The notes: a model not told the origin generated them from the letters alone. 64,000 nt of DNA from Nocardioides perillae (GCF_013409425.1 NZ_JACCAC010000001.1:310001-374000); one strand, 5' to 3'. Shown: positions 1 to 8,027, counted from the first letter of the stretch. Translations and numbers: made by a program.

Positions 1-1
1 C

Positions 2-247
2 ACCGACCTGCCGATGCTCGAGGCGGTCGGCCACCCTCACGCGGTCAACCCCGACCGCGAGCTGCGCCGGGCGGCGCTCGAGCGCGGCTGGCCGGTGCTC
101 GTCTTCACCCGGCCGGTGGCGCTGCGCCCACGGGTGCCGCTCCCTCCGGCACGCCCGACCCTCGCCGCGCTCGCCGTCGGCGGGGCGGTCGCCGCGGGCG
201 GCTGGTGGTGGAGCGCGCGGCGTCGCGACACGCCCGGGAGCGGGTAG
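2..247 (+). CDS. C-terminal end of a SerB-like HAD-IB hydrolase (partial)
   Basis: Only the last 81 residues are inside the window. They open with TDLPMLEAVGHP and then VNPDRELRRAALERGWPVL, which is the last conserved block of SerB-like HAD phosphatases: the end of the acidic motif IV loop, then the Asn-Pro-Asp-x-x-Leu-Arg segment. After it come a Pro-rich stretch and one hydrophobic segment (roughly residues 50-67 of this fragment) followed by Arg residues, so the protein probably ends in a membrane anchor. The family removes phosphate from small molecules; the substrate here is unknown. Gene order with the next gene matches M. tuberculosis Rv3661-Rv3662c (from memory). The stop is TAG at 245-247. 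Confidence 0.85.
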   Translation, partial: TDLPMLEAVGHPHAVNPDRELRRAALERGWPVLVFTRPVALRPRVPLPPARPTLAALAVGGAVAAGGWWWSARRRDTPGSG

Positions 248-265
248 CACGCCGACGTCAAGGGG

Positions 266-294
266 TTGCGCGGGGGGCCGGGCAGGCGTACACA
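266..294 (+). promoter_or_regulatory. Candidate promoter for the intergenic RNA
   Basis: TTGCGC at 266-271 and TACACA at 289-294 are separated by 17 bases, the normal sigma-70 spacing. Transcription would start near 301, in the gene-free interval after the HAD gene and reading away from it. This is the only reasonable -35/-10 pair I found there. Confidence 0.4.
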
Positions 295-300
295 GGAAGC

Positions 301-462
301 ACAACTCCAGACCCGCACACGAGCCGAGTACCCACGCGGCGATCCACCCTTCGAGAGGGCGCTGGCCCACCGGGACACTCCCGGGGCAGCAACTGCGAGT
401 GCACGCTTGGTAGCCCAGGTCTCGTGTGTCAGCGGCGGCACCCGATGCGCTCGGGTGCCGCT
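301..462 (+). ncRNA. Candidate Ms1/MTS2823-like (6S-like) small RNA
   Basis: The 237-bp gap between the HAD gene and the Fic-like gene has no credible ORF but does hold paired structure. Bases 316-323 (CACACGAG) pair perfectly with 421-428 (CTCGTGTG), and two further G-C pairs extend the helix inward past one bulged base. Inside this helix, 361-390 fold into a hairpin (GCTG/CAGC outer stem, CCGGGA/TCCCGG inner stem). A strong hairpin at 435-461 follows. A closing long-range helix, an internal hairpin and a terminal hairpin recall 6S-like RNAs. From memory, mycobacterial MTS2823/Ms1, which binds core RNA polymerase, lies between the Rv3661 and Rv3662c homologues, the same two genes as here. 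The predicted RNA (about 160 nt) is shorter than the roughly 300 nt of Ms1, so this is a positional and structural call only. Confidence 0.45.
435..461. terminator. Strong hairpin between convergent genes
   Basis: An 11-bp perfect stem (435-445 with 451-461, GCGGCACCCGA on the left) with a 5-base loop. It lacks a U-tract, which is usual for actinobacterial terminators. It could end the candidate RNA on the + strand and the Fic-like gene on the - strand. Confidence 0.55.
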
Positions 463-484
463 CGCTTGTGCGAGGGTCCCGGGG

Positions 485-1222
485 TCAGTCGGTGGCCGTG
501 CGCCGCAGCGGGCTCGCCTCCGCGGCAGCCGCGTAGGCCTCCGCGGCGTAGAGCAGCCAGGAGTGCACGCCCGCGTCGCCGCCGTCGCGGAAGCCGCGCA
601 GGTTGGACTCGTAGGCCGCGCGCAGCGCGAGGTGCCCGGCCTCGGGCACGACCAGCGACTTCTCGTCGACGCCGCGCGCGACCAGCACCAGCCGCTCGGC
701 CGCGCGTGCCACCAGCCCGTTGTGGGAGGCGAAGGGGGCCGCGGTCGCGACCTCGGCGTGCACGACGGCGGCGACCAGCATCGCCGGCGCCTGGGTGGTG
801 GCGGTCACCAGCTGCGCCACCTGCCGCAGGACCCCGGCCGCGTCGGCGTCGCGCGGGCGACCGAGCCGGTCGGCGGGCAGGGAGCGGGCGCCCACGACCG
901 TGTGCAGCTGGGCGAGCGCCTGCAGCGGCGAGCGCAGCAGCGTGGGGGCCTGGCCGAGCAGCACCGAGGAGAGCCGCACCGCGTCCGCGGCCACCTCGTC
1001 ACCCTCACCCGCGCGGACCTGCGCCAGCGACGAGCCCGACCCCTCGAGCACCGCGCTCGCGTGCGCGCCGCGCAGCAGCGACTCGGCCGTGGTCTCGGGG
1101 GAGGTGCGCCGCAGCCCGCGGTCGCGCAGCACGACGTCGACGCCGTCGCGCGCCGCGGCGTACGCCGAGGGCACGCCCTCGAGCCGGGCGAGCGCGTCGA
1201 GCACGGCGGCGGGGTCGCTCAT
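485..1222 (-). CDS. Fic-fold protein with degenerate catalytic motif (Rv3662c-like)
   Basis: 245 residues. Fic/Doc proteins transfer AMP or other groups through the motif HPFxxGNGRxxR. Here the matching segment is APFASHNGLVAR (residues 162-173): Pro-Phe, Asn-Gly and the last Arg remain, but the catalytic His is Ala, the first Gly is His and the next Arg is Leu. A class II-type inhibitory motif (S/T)xxxE(G/N) appears intact as SAVLEG at residues 56-61. I infer a Fic fold that has probably lost AMP transfer. Some annotations call this family oxidoreductase; I see no dinucleotide motif to support that. The start is ATG at 1222, 7 bases after a TAGCCT -10 box (leaderless). It is divergent from the next gene and convergent with the candidate RNA. 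Confidence 0.7.
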   Translation of the reverse strand: MSDPAAVLDALARLEGVPSAYAAARDGVDVVLRDRGLRRTSPETTAESLLRGAHASAVLEGSGSSLAQVRAGEGDEVAADAVRLSSVLLGQAPTLLRSPLQALAQLHTVVGARSLPADRLGRPRDADAAGVLRQVAQLVTATTQAPAMLVAAVVHAEVATAAPFASHNGLVARAAERLVLVARGVDEKSLVVPEAGHLALRAAYESNLRGFRDGGDAGVHSWLLYAAEAYAAAAEASPLRRTATD

Positions 1223-1229
1223 GGGCAGC

Positions 1230-1258
1230 AGGCTAGGCGAGCCCCGCGCCGGTAGGGT
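1230..1258. promoter_or_regulatory. Back-to-back leaderless promoters
   Basis: On the - strand TAGCCT (1235 to 1230) ends 7 bases before the ATG of the Fic-like gene. On the + strand TAGGGT (1253-1258) ends 8 bases before the ATG of the methyltransferase-like gene. The two -10 boxes share a 44-bp divergent spacer. Confidence 0.5.
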
Positions 1259-1266
1259 CGGGCGGG

Positions 1267-2040
1267 ATGGAGCCCCGCGCGCCCGAGTCCTCGCCCTACC
1301 CCGCCGACGCCGTCGTCTGGCTGGCCGGCGACCCCGCGGTCGACGGCGCCCGCACCGTGCTCGTGCTGGGCGACCCGGCGCCCGACGCCGACCTGGTCGC
1401 CGCCCTCGCCGACCTCGGCCACGACGTGCGCACGAGCGACGGCGCCACGACGCTGCCCGACGACGCCGTCGACGTGGTGGTCGCCGCGCACGCGCTGCCC
1501 GCCGACCTCGAGGAGGCCGCGCGCGTGCTGCGGCCCGGCGGCCACGTCGCCTTCGCCGTGCCCGGGCGCGACCCGCGCATCCCGTGGGCACGCAAGCTCG
1601 ACCGCGCGCTCGGCGTCGAGACGCCCACCGGCACCGCGGCCTTCGAGCAGCACGCCGGCGCGCTGGTGGCGCACGCCGGCTTCGGGGTGGTCGAGGAGCA
1701 CACCGCGCGCAGCTGGCAGCAGGTCGACCGCGCACGCCTGCTCGCGCTGGGCGCGCGCATCCCCGAGGTGGCCGCGCTCGACGACGACGAGCGCGAGCGG
1801 CGCCTGGCCGCCGCGGCCGAGCTCTACGACGGCTACGGCCGGGGCCACGACGGCATGCAGCTGCCGTGGCTGACCCGGTGCTACCGCGCACCGGTGCGCG
1901 CCGAGCGCCGCGACGACGGCGTCGCGTCCGGCGCCGGCCACGCCGACGGGGCCACGGGACGCGAGAGCGGCGACGCCGCGCGCCACGAGGTGGTCACCGG
2001 CGACGGCGACGTCGACGGCCTGCTCATCGACTTCCGCTGA
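1267..2040 (+). CDS. Methyltransferase-fold protein, SAM loop poorly conserved
   Basis: 257 residues. The order of elements fits a class I SAM-dependent methyltransferase: beta-1 TVLVLGDPAPD, an acidic end of beta-2 (HDVRTSDG), beta-4 DDAVDVVVAAHALP, then the usual LRPGGHVAFAVPG strand and turn. The Gly-rich GxGxG loop of motif I is replaced by GDPAPD, so SAM binding is doubtful. The last 50 residues are rich in Asp, Gly and Arg and look disordered. No substrate can be named. It is divergent from the Fic-like gene and convergent with the FAD oxidoreductase. Confidence 0.6.
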   Translation: MEPRAPESSPYPADAVVWLAGDPAVDGARTVLVLGDPAPDADLVAALADLGHDVRTSDGATTLPDDAVDVVVAAHALPADLEEAARVLRPGGHVAFAVPGRDPRIPWARKLDRALGVETPTGTAAFEQHAGALVAHAGFGVVEEHTARSWQQVDRARLLALGARIPEVAALDDDERERRLAAAAELYDGYGRGHDGMQLPWLTRCYRAPVRAERRDDGVASGAGHADGATGRESGDAARHEVVTGDGDVDGLLIDFR

Positions 2041-2084
2041 GCCGCGCCGCCCGGCCCGCGCCGGCCCGCGCCGGTCAGCGCCGG

Positions 2085-3698
2085 TCAGCGCCGCTTGCCG
2101 AGCACCCGCCGCACGCGGTCGTGGGCGAGCGCGGCGCGGGCGGCGTTGGCGCCGCAGGCCCCGTGCACCCCGCCGCCGGGGTGGGCGGAGGAGGAGCCGA
2201 GGTAGAGACCGCGCACGCTCGTCTCGGCGCGGCCGAGGCCGGGGACGGGCCGCAGGAAGAGCTCCTGGTGCAGCTGACTGGTGCCGCCGTTGAGCGCCCC
2301 GCGCACGAGGTTGGCGTCGCGCTCCTCCATCTCGTGCGGGCCCAGAACGCGACGCGCCAGGATGCGGGAGCCGAAGCCGGGGGCGCGCTCCTCGATCCGC
2401 GCCTGCATCCGGTCGGCGAAGCGCTCGCAGTCGTCGGCGTCCCACACCCCCCGCACCTCGCCGCCGGGACCGCCCGCACCGGCGTCGTGGGTCGCGTGCT
2501 GCGGCACGTGGGCGTAGCTCCACACCGACTCGGTGCCCTCCGGCGAGCGCGTCGGGTCGGAGGTGGTCATCTGACCGGCGAGCATGAACGGCCGGTCGGG
2601 GATCGCGCGGGCCGCGACCTGGCCCAGCGTGGTGGTGAGGTCCTCGAGCCCGTCGGCGACGTGGAAGGTGCCGGGTGCGTGGGCCGGCGCCTGCGCCCAC
2701 GGGATCGGCCCGCTGAGCGCCCAGTCGACCTTGACCGTGCCGGGGTCGAGGTCGAAGCCGCGCATCCGGCGCGCGGTGCGGGCCGGCACGTGCTCGGGGG
2801 GCACGAGCCCACCCCAGAGCTTGGAGGCGAGCACGTCCGCGACGACCGCGCGGCGAGCGACGTACGCCTCCCCGTCGGCCGTGCGCACGCCCACCGCCCG
2901 GCCGGCCACCACCTCGACCCGCGTCACCTCGGCCTCGCAGCGCACCTCACCGCCGCGGGAGGCGAAGCGCCGCGCCATCGCCTGCGTCAGCATCCCCGCC
3001 CCGCCGCGCGGCACCGGGAAGCCGTGCTGCTGCCCGCCGAGGGTGAGCAGCAGCGCGAAGACGCCGGAGCCCGGCGCGGTCGGCGGCAGGTCGGAGTGCC
3101 CGGCGTTGCCGGCGAGCAGCATCGTGGGACCCTCCCCGCCGAAGCGGTGGTCGCCGAAGGACAGCACCGGCGTGAGCAGCTCCTTGACCAGGTCGACGCC
3201 GCCGCTGCGGGCGACGTCGGCCAGGAAGCGTGCGCCGTGCCGCACGGGCGGGAAGGGACTGAGCAGGGCGTCGACGAAGGAGTCGCCGATGCGGTCCCAC
3301 AGGTCGCTGAGCGCGAGCCACGCCTCTCCGTCCCCCGCGTGCCGCTCGTCGGCGAGCGCCGCGGTGACCTCGCGGTCGCGGTGCAGCAGCGCCCACGACC
3401 CGTCGGGGAAGGGGTGGCCGAGCACGGCCGGGGCGTGGCACCACTCGAGGCCGTGCTCCTCCAGGTGCAGGGCGCGGATCGTGCGCGACGCGGCCGAGAG
3501 GGGGTAGAAGGAGGAGAACGTGTCGTGCACGAAGCCCGGGTGCACGTCGTCGTCGCTGCGCACGGCGCCGCCGACCTCGGGCTGCTGCTCGAGCACCAGC
3601 ACCGACCACCCGGCGTCCGCGAGCAGGTTGGCGGCGACCAGGCCGTTGGGCCCGGCCCCGACCACGACGGCGTCGTAGGTGCGGGTCACGTCGTCCAT
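2085..3698 (-). CDS. FAD-dependent phytoene-desaturase-like oxidoreductase
   Basis: 537 residues. An N-terminal Rossmann motif, VVVGAGPNGLVAANLLADAG, binds FAD and is followed by LVLEQQPEVGGAVRS, the ribose-binding Glu and Gly-Gly turn. The C-terminus carries GLYLGSSSAHPGGGVHG, the signature of CrtI/carotenoid-isomerase-type enzymes (amine oxidase superfamily). Length is normal for the family. No carotenoid genes (crtB, crtE) are nearby, so a role in carotenoid synthesis is unproven; many actinobacterial paralogues of this type have no known substrate. The ATG at 3698 is immediately before the Rossmann strand and is the best start. It is divergent from the histidine kinase gene. Confidence 0.8.
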   Translation of the reverse strand: MDDVTRTYDAVVVGAGPNGLVAANLLADAGWSVLVLEQQPEVGGAVRSDDDVHPGFVHDTFSSFYPLSAASRTIRALHLEEHGLEWCHAPAVLGHPFPDGSWALLHRDREVTAALADERHAGDGEAWLALSDLWDRIGDSFVDALLSPFPPVRHGARFLADVARSGGVDLVKELLTPVLSFGDHRFGGEGPTMLLAGNAGHSDLPPTAPGSGVFALLLTLGGQQHGFPVPRGGAGMLTQAMARRFASRGGEVRCEAEVTRVEVVAGRAVGVRTADGEAYVARRAVVADVLASKLWGGLVPPEHVPARTARRMRGFDLDPGTVKVDWALSGPIPWAQAPAHAPGTFHVADGLEDLTTTLGQVAARAIPDRPFMLAGQMTTSDPTRSPEGTESVWSYAHVPQHATHDAGAGGPGGEVRGVWDADDCERFADRMQARIEERAPGFGSRILARRVLGPHEMEERDANLVRGALNGGTSQLHQELFLRPVPGLGRAETSVRGLYLGSSSAHPGGGVHGACGANAARAALAHDRVRRVLGKRR

Positions 3699-3809
3699 CC
3701 TGCACGGGTACCCGAGGGCAGGGTGTCCACGCCCGACCCCGCTCGACCCGCCTGACCGACCCCGCCCTGCCACCCGCCCTGCCACCCCGTACGCCGCGTC
3801 GCGAGGCCG

Positions 3810-3815
3810 TAGGCT
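3810..3815 (+). promoter_or_regulatory. -10 box of a leaderless promoter (histidine kinase operon)
   Basis: TAGGCT ends 7 bases before the GTG at 3823, which supports that GTG over the upstream ATG at 3679 that would overlap the divergent gene. Confidence 0.5.
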
Positions 3816-3822
3816 CCTGCGG

Positions 3823-4944
3823 GTGGCGCTCCCCTGGCTCCGGTCGCGTCGGCGCACGCGCCTGGCGAGCGAGGCCGACCGTGCCACCTTCCGCACGCTG
3901 CACACCGCGTCGCTCGCCTCGCCGGCGCTGCGCGAGGGCCTCACCGTCGACAGCGCGGAGCGCAGCATCCGCCACCTGCGGGTGCTGCTCGGCACGCCGG
4001 CGCTGGCGCTGACCGACGACCACGGCGTGCTCGCATGGGACGGCCTGGGCGCCCACCACGCCGGGCAGGCGGCCGCGCTCGCCGCCGACGCGCTGGAGCA
4101 GGGCACCCGCGTCGCGGGGCGCGACCGCCTGGTCTGCGACGACGTCGGCTGCCCGGTGCGGCACGCGATCATCGCGCCGCTGGTGGTCGAGGACCGCACG
4201 GTCGGCACGGTGCAGGCCTTCGCCGAGCGCAGCTCGGCCGGGCTGGTGCGGGCCGCCGACGAGGTGGCGCAGTGGGTCTCCGGCCAGCTCGAGCTCGCCG
4301 AGCTGAGCACCTCCCGCGCCCGGCTCGCCGAGGCCGAGGTGCGGGCGCTGCGCGCGCAGATCAGCCCCCACTTCGTCTACAACTCCCTCGGCGCCATCGC
4401 CTCCTTCGTGCGCACCGACCCCGACCGGGCCCGCGAGCTGCTGCTGGAGTTCGCCGACTTCACCCGCTACTCCTTCCGCCGCCACGGCGAGTTCACGACG
4501 CTGGCCGAGGAGCTGCGCTCCATCGAGCGCTACCTGCTGCTCGAGCAGGCCCGCTTCGGTGAGCGGCTGAAGGTCACCCTGCGCATCGCCCCCGAGGTGC
4601 TGCCCGTCGTCGTGCCGTTCCTGTGCCTGCAGCCCCTGGTCGAGAACGCCGTGCGCCACGGCCTCTCCGGCGCCGAGGCCGGGCACATCACGATCGTCGC
4701 GCGCGACGCCGGCCAGGAGGCCGTCATCGAGGTCGAGGACGACGGCAGCGGCGAGGACCCCGAGCGCGTGCGCCGCGCCCTCGCCGGCGACGCCGACCTC
4801 GACTCGGTGGGGCTCGGCAACGTGGACGGTCGCCTGCGCAGCACCTTCGGCGACGACTACGGTCTGGTCGTCGAGACGGCCCCGGGCGCCGGCACGCGGG
4901 TGGTCGTGCGGGTGCCCAAGTTCGCCCCTGGAGTGCGCCCGTGA
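3823..4944 (+). CDS. LytS/YehU-family sensor histidine kinase, soluble
   Basis: 373 residues. The N-terminal half (about 20-155) is a GAF-like sensor with no membrane segment. The His_kinase domain has the LytS signature AQISPHFVYNSLG with the phosphoacceptor His at residue 183, and the HATPase has PLVENAVRHG and VEDDGSG. The sensor contains a CxxxxC pair (Cys105 and Cys110 in VCDDVGCPVRHA), possibly a redox or metal site (inference). It overlaps the LytTR regulator by 4 bases (GTGA) and is followed by DUF485 and ActP-type symporter genes, so the pair probably controls acetate or monocarboxylate uptake. The GTG start is chosen from its -10 box and because it gives a normal family N-terminus. 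Confidence 0.85.
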   Translation: MALPWLRSRRRTRLASEADRATFRTLHTASLASPALREGLTVDSAERSIRHLRVLLGTPALALTDDHGVLAWDGLGAHHAGQAAALAADALEQGTRVAGRDRLVCDDVGCPVRHAIIAPLVVEDRTVGTVQAFAERSSAGLVRAADEVAQWVSGQLELAELSTSRARLAEAEVRALRAQISPHFVYNSLGAIASFVRTDPDRARELLLEFADFTRYSFRRHGEFTTLAEELRSIERYLLLEQARFGERLKVTLRIAPEVLPVVVPFLCLQPLVENAVRHGLSGAEAGHITIVARDAGQEAVIEVEDDGSGEDPERVRRALAGDADLDSVGLGNVDGRLRSTFGDDYGLVVETAPGAGTRVVVRVPKFAPGVRP

Positions 4945-5834
4945 GCCCCACCCCGCCTCAGCCCCCGCCCCAGCCCCCGGGCCCGCCCTCGGGTCAGCCC
5001 TCCGCTCAGCCCTCCGGTCAGCCCTCGGGTCAGCACTCGGCTCCCTCGAACCACCCCGGTCCCGCGGCCGAGGCGCCGCCGACCGGGCTGCGGGTGCTCG
5101 TGATCGACGACGAGCGGCCGGCCCTCGACGAGCTGTCGTGGCTGCTGCGCCAGGACCCCCGCGTGTCCGAGGTCGCGACGTGCGACGCGGCCACCGAGGC
5201 GCTGCGGCTGCTGCAGGAGCGGGAGGTCGACGCGGTCTTCCTCGACGTGCAGATGCCCGGGCTCACGGGTCTCGAGCTCGCGCAGGTGCTGGCCCGCTTC
5301 CGCACCCCGCCCCCGGTCGTCTTCGTCACCGCCCACGAGGAGCACGCCGTCGAGGCCTTCGAGCTGCAGGCGGTCGACTACGTGCTCAAGCCCGTGCGCG
5401 GCGAGCGTCTCGCCGAGGCCGTGCGGCGGGTGGTCGAGGGCACCACCCGCGCCCCGGAGCCCGCCGACGAGATGGTGCCCGTCGAGCGCGGCGGCGTCAC
5501 CCGCTTCGTCGCGCGCAGCACCATCACCCACGTCGAGGCCCAGGGCGACTACGCCCGGCTCCACACCCCGACCGGGTCCCACCTGCTGCGCACCCCGCTG
5601 TCCTCGCTGGAGGAGGAGTGGGGCCCGGCCGGCTTCGTGCGCATCCACCGCAGCACGCTGGTCGCCCTCGCGCACGTCGCCGAGGTCCGCACCGAGCAGG
5701 GACGCTGCACGGTCGTGGTCGGCGGCAGCGGCCCCGGCGGCACCGGCGGCACCGGCTCGGGCGGGGCCGAGCTCGCCGTCGCGCGCCGCCACACCCGCGA
5801 GCTGCGGGAGCTGCTGACCCGCCGCGGCCGGTGA
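4941..5834 (+). CDS. LytTR-family response regulator
   Basis: 297 residues. A Pro/Gln/Ser-rich tail (1-48) precedes a receiver domain: DD(E) pocket at VIDDER, phosphoacceptor Asp102 in FLDVQMPG, then VTAHEE and the conserved Lys in YVLKP. The C-terminal LytTR DNA-binding domain (about 180-297) contains ITHVEAQGDYARLHT and FVRIHRSTLVAL. It is interrupted by a Gly-rich insert (GGSGPGGTGGTGSGG) close to the end. It starts with GTG inside the kinase stop codon and is the cognate regulator of that kinase. The long N-terminal tail is not typical of LytTR regulators and comes from a DNA tandem repeat. Confidence 0.88.
   Translation: MSPTPPQPPPQPPGPPSGQPSAQPSGQPSGQHSAPSNHPGPAAEAPPTGLRVLVIDDERPALDELSWLLRQDPRVSEVATCDAATEALRLLQEREVDAVFLDVQMPGLTGLELAQVLARFRTPPPVVFVTAHEEHAVEAFELQAVDYVLKPVRGERLAEAVRRVVEGTTRAPEPADEMVPVERGGVTRFVARSTITHVEAQGDYARLHTPTGSHLLRTPLSSLEEEWGPAGFVRIHRSTLVALAHVAEVRTEQGRCTVVVGGSGPGGTGGTGSGGAELAVARRHTRELRELLTRRGR
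4986..5034 (+). repeat. In-gene 12-bp tandem repeat
   Basis: About four copies of a 12-bp unit (CCTCSGSTCAGC) in the 5' end of the LytTR gene. Each encodes four residues of a PSGQ/PSAQ repeat. It keeps frame and lengthens the disordered N-terminus. Confidence 0.7.
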
Positions 5835-5838
5835 CGCG

Positions 5839-6270
5839 GTGACCAGCGGCCCGCCCGAGCGCCCCGCCCGGGTCCGGGTGACGGGCCCCGCCCGCCGCCC
5901 CCCGACCCGTCCCGCCACCCGCACCCGCGAGATCGACGAGGGCACCGAGGTCGGCGTGATCTACGTGCAGTCGCTGGTGCGCGAGCAGCTGCGCCTGGCC
6001 GGACGGGTCCTGCTCGCGCTCGGCGCGACCGTCGGCTCCCTGCCGCTGCTCTTCCACCTCGCGCCCGGCCTCGCCGACACCCGCTGGGCCGGCGTGCCCG
6101 TCGGCTGGCTGGCCCTCGGCGTCGCGGTCTACCCCGTGCTCGTGGTGCTGGGCTGGGCCTACGTGCGCCGCGCCGAGCGCAACGAGGCCGCCTTCGCCGA
6201 CCTGCTCGCCGAGACCTCGGGCTCCCCCGGCTCCCCCGCACCCCCCGGACCCCGGGGCGACCGCCCGTGA
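5839..6270 (+). CDS. DUF485 membrane protein
   Basis: 143 residues, two membrane segments (about residues 55-78 and 88-112) after a basic Pro/Arg-rich N-terminus. The segment VREQLRLAGRVLLAL and the two-helix layout are typical of DUF485 (YjcH-like) proteins. These are nearly always co-transcribed with an ActP-type acetate symporter, as here, where its stop overlaps the symporter start by 4 bases (GTGA). Its exact role beside the symporter is not known. The GTG start lies 4 bases after the LytTR stop, so this is the third gene of the operon. Confidence 0.8.
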   Translation: MTSGPPERPARVRVTGPARRPPTRPATRTREIDEGTEVGVIYVQSLVREQLRLAGRVLLALGATVGSLPLLFHLAPGLADTRWAGVPVGWLALGVAVYPVLVVLGWAYVRRAERNEAAFADLLAETSGSPGSPAPPGPRGDRP

Positions 6271-7844
6271 GCCCGGTGCCCGGCATCGTCGCCGTCACCC
6301 TCGTCACCCTCGCGACCCTGGCGATCGGCACGGTCGGGCTGCGCCTGTCGCGCACGACCAGCGACTTCTTCGTCGCCTCGCGCAGCGTGCGTCCGGGGCT
6401 CAACGCCTCGGCGATCGGCGGGGAGTACCTCTCGGCCGCGTCCTTCCTCGGCGTCGCCGGCCTGCTGCTCGTCTTCGGCGCCGAGATGCTGTGGTACCCT
6501 GTCGGCTGGACCGCCGGCTACCTCGTGCTGCTGGTGCTCGTCGCCGCCCCGCTGCGCCGCTCCGGGGCGTACACCCTGCCCGACTTCGCCGAGGCCCGGC
6601 TCGGCTCGCGACGGGTGCGCCGCGCCTGCACCCTGCTCGTGGTCGCGATCGGCTGGCTCTACCTGCTGCCGCAGTTCCAGGGCGCCGGCGTGACGCTGGT
6701 GACCGCGGTCGGCGCCCCGCCGTGGCTGGGTGCGGTCATGGTCGCGACCGTGGTGCTCCTCAACGTCACCTCCGGCGGCATGCGCTCGATCACCTTCGTC
6801 CAGGCCTTCCAGTACTGGTTGAAGCTCACCGCCCTCCTCGTGCCCGCCGCGGTGCTGCTCGCCGTGTGGGTCGGTGACGGCCGCCCGGGCCCCGCGCGGT
6901 CGCTCGTCGACCCCGAGGAGACGGCGGTCGACCCCCAGGCCGGCGCCGGCAGCGGCCCGGCCGACCTCTGGTCGCTCCCGCTCGGCGGCGCGGGCGCGGA
7001 GAGCCTCTACGTCACCTACTCGCTGATCCTCGCGACCTTCCTCGGCACCATGGGGCTGCCGCACGTCGTCGTGCGCTTCTACACCAACCCCGACGGTCGC
7101 GCGGCGCGCCGCACGACCCTGGTCGTGCTCGGCCTGCTCGGCCTCTTCTACGTCATCCCACCCGTGTACGGCGCACTCGGCCGGGTCTACGCCGCCGAGC
7201 TCGCTGCAGGTGGTCGCGCCGACACCTTGGTGCTGGAGTTGCCGCGCCTCGTGGTCGGCGGGCCGGCCGGCGACGTGCTCACCGGCCTCGTCACCGCCGG
7301 CGCCTTCGCCGCCTTCTTGTCGACCTCGTCGGGCCTCGCGATCGCCGTGGCCGGCGTGCTGGGCCAGGACGTCGTGGGCCGGCTGGGGCGTCGCGGCGGG
7401 CGGCGGCTCGGCGGCGTCGCCGCGTTCCGCGTGGCAGCGGTCATCGCCGTGCTCGTGCCGTGCGTGGCGGCGCTGTCCACCCCGGGCGTCGGAGTAGCCC
7501 GGGCGGTGGGCCTGGCGTTCGCGGTCGCGGCGTCGACCTTCTGCCCGTTGCTGGTGCTCGGCATCTGGTGGCGCGGCCTGACCGCGGCCGGCGCGTTGGC
7601 GGGCCTCGCGGTCGGCGGCGGCGGGTCGGGCGCCGCGGTGCTCTGGACGCTGCTCCCGACCTCGGCCGGGCAGGAGGGGTGGGTGGCCACCCTGCTGGGC
7701 CAGCCCGCCGCCTGGTCCGTGCCGACCGCGTTCCTCGCGATGTGGCTGGTCAGCCTCGCCACCCGCGCTCACGTGCCCGCGGGGGCGAACCGCTTCATGG
7801 TGCGCCTGCACACCCCCGAGGACGTCGAGCTCGACCGCGGGTGA
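6267..7844 (+). CDS. Sodium/solute symporter, acetate permease (ActP-like)
   Basis: 525 residues with about 13 hydrophobic segments. SSS-family features include the unwound helix 1 region (LRLSRTTSDFFVASRSV, then ASAIGGEYLSAASFLG), GWTAGYLVLLVLVAAPLR, ITFVQAFQYWLKL, and the late sodium-site helix AFAAFLSTSSGLAIAVAGVL. It imports acetate or similar short monocarboxylates with Na+ at the cytoplasmic membrane. Last gene of the LytS-LytTR-DUF485-ActP operon. acsA, 230 bp downstream on the same strand, would activate the imported acetate. Confidence 0.85.
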   Translation: MSPVPGIVAVTLVTLATLAIGTVGLRLSRTTSDFFVASRSVRPGLNASAIGGEYLSAASFLGVAGLLLVFGAEMLWYPVGWTAGYLVLLVLVAAPLRRSGAYTLPDFAEARLGSRRVRRACTLLVVAIGWLYLLPQFQGAGVTLVTAVGAPPWLGAVMVATVVLLNVTSGGMRSITFVQAFQYWLKLTALLVPAAVLLAVWVGDGRPGPARSLVDPEETAVDPQAGAGSGPADLWSLPLGGAGAESLYVTYSLILATFLGTMGLPHVVVRFYTNPDGRAARRTTLVVLGLLGLFYVIPPVYGALGRVYAAELAAGGRADTLVLELPRLVVGGPAGDVLTGLVTAGAFAAFLSTSSGLAIAVAGVLGQDVVGRLGRRGGRRLGGVAAFRVAAVIAVLVPCVAALSTPGVGVARAVGLAFAVAASTFCPLLVLGIWWRGLTAAGALAGLAVGGGGSGAAVLWTLLPTSAGQEGWVATLLGQPAAWSVPTAFLAMWLVSLATRAHVPAGANRFMVRLHTPEDVELDRG

Positions 7845-7881
7845 GGCACGGGTGAGGCCCCCGGTGAGGCCCCTCGGTGGA

Positions 7882-7914
7882 GCCCCCGGTGGGCCCCCGG
7901 TGGGCCCCCGGTGG
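7882..7914 (+). repeat. Short GC tandem repeat between actP and acsA
   Basis: Three perfect copies of the 11-mer GCCCCCGGTGG at 7882-7892, 7893-7903 and 7904-7914, preceded by two degenerate copies from about 7845. The rest of this 230-bp gap (7845-8074) holds the acsA promoter region and no gene. Confidence 0.7.
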
Positions 7915-8027
7915 GACCGGGGCGGAGGCCGGCCGCGGCCGGACCGCTCGTCGCGCGCCGGGCACCGCTCGCCGACCCGGGCGACCTCCCACCCTCCTGC
8001 CCGTCGCCATGCTGGGGTGCGCGGTCC

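Noticed and set aside
37..441. Small - strand open frame across the HAD gene and intergenic region
   Set aside because: Runs antisense through the HAD coding region and the structured RNA region, with no domain or start signal.
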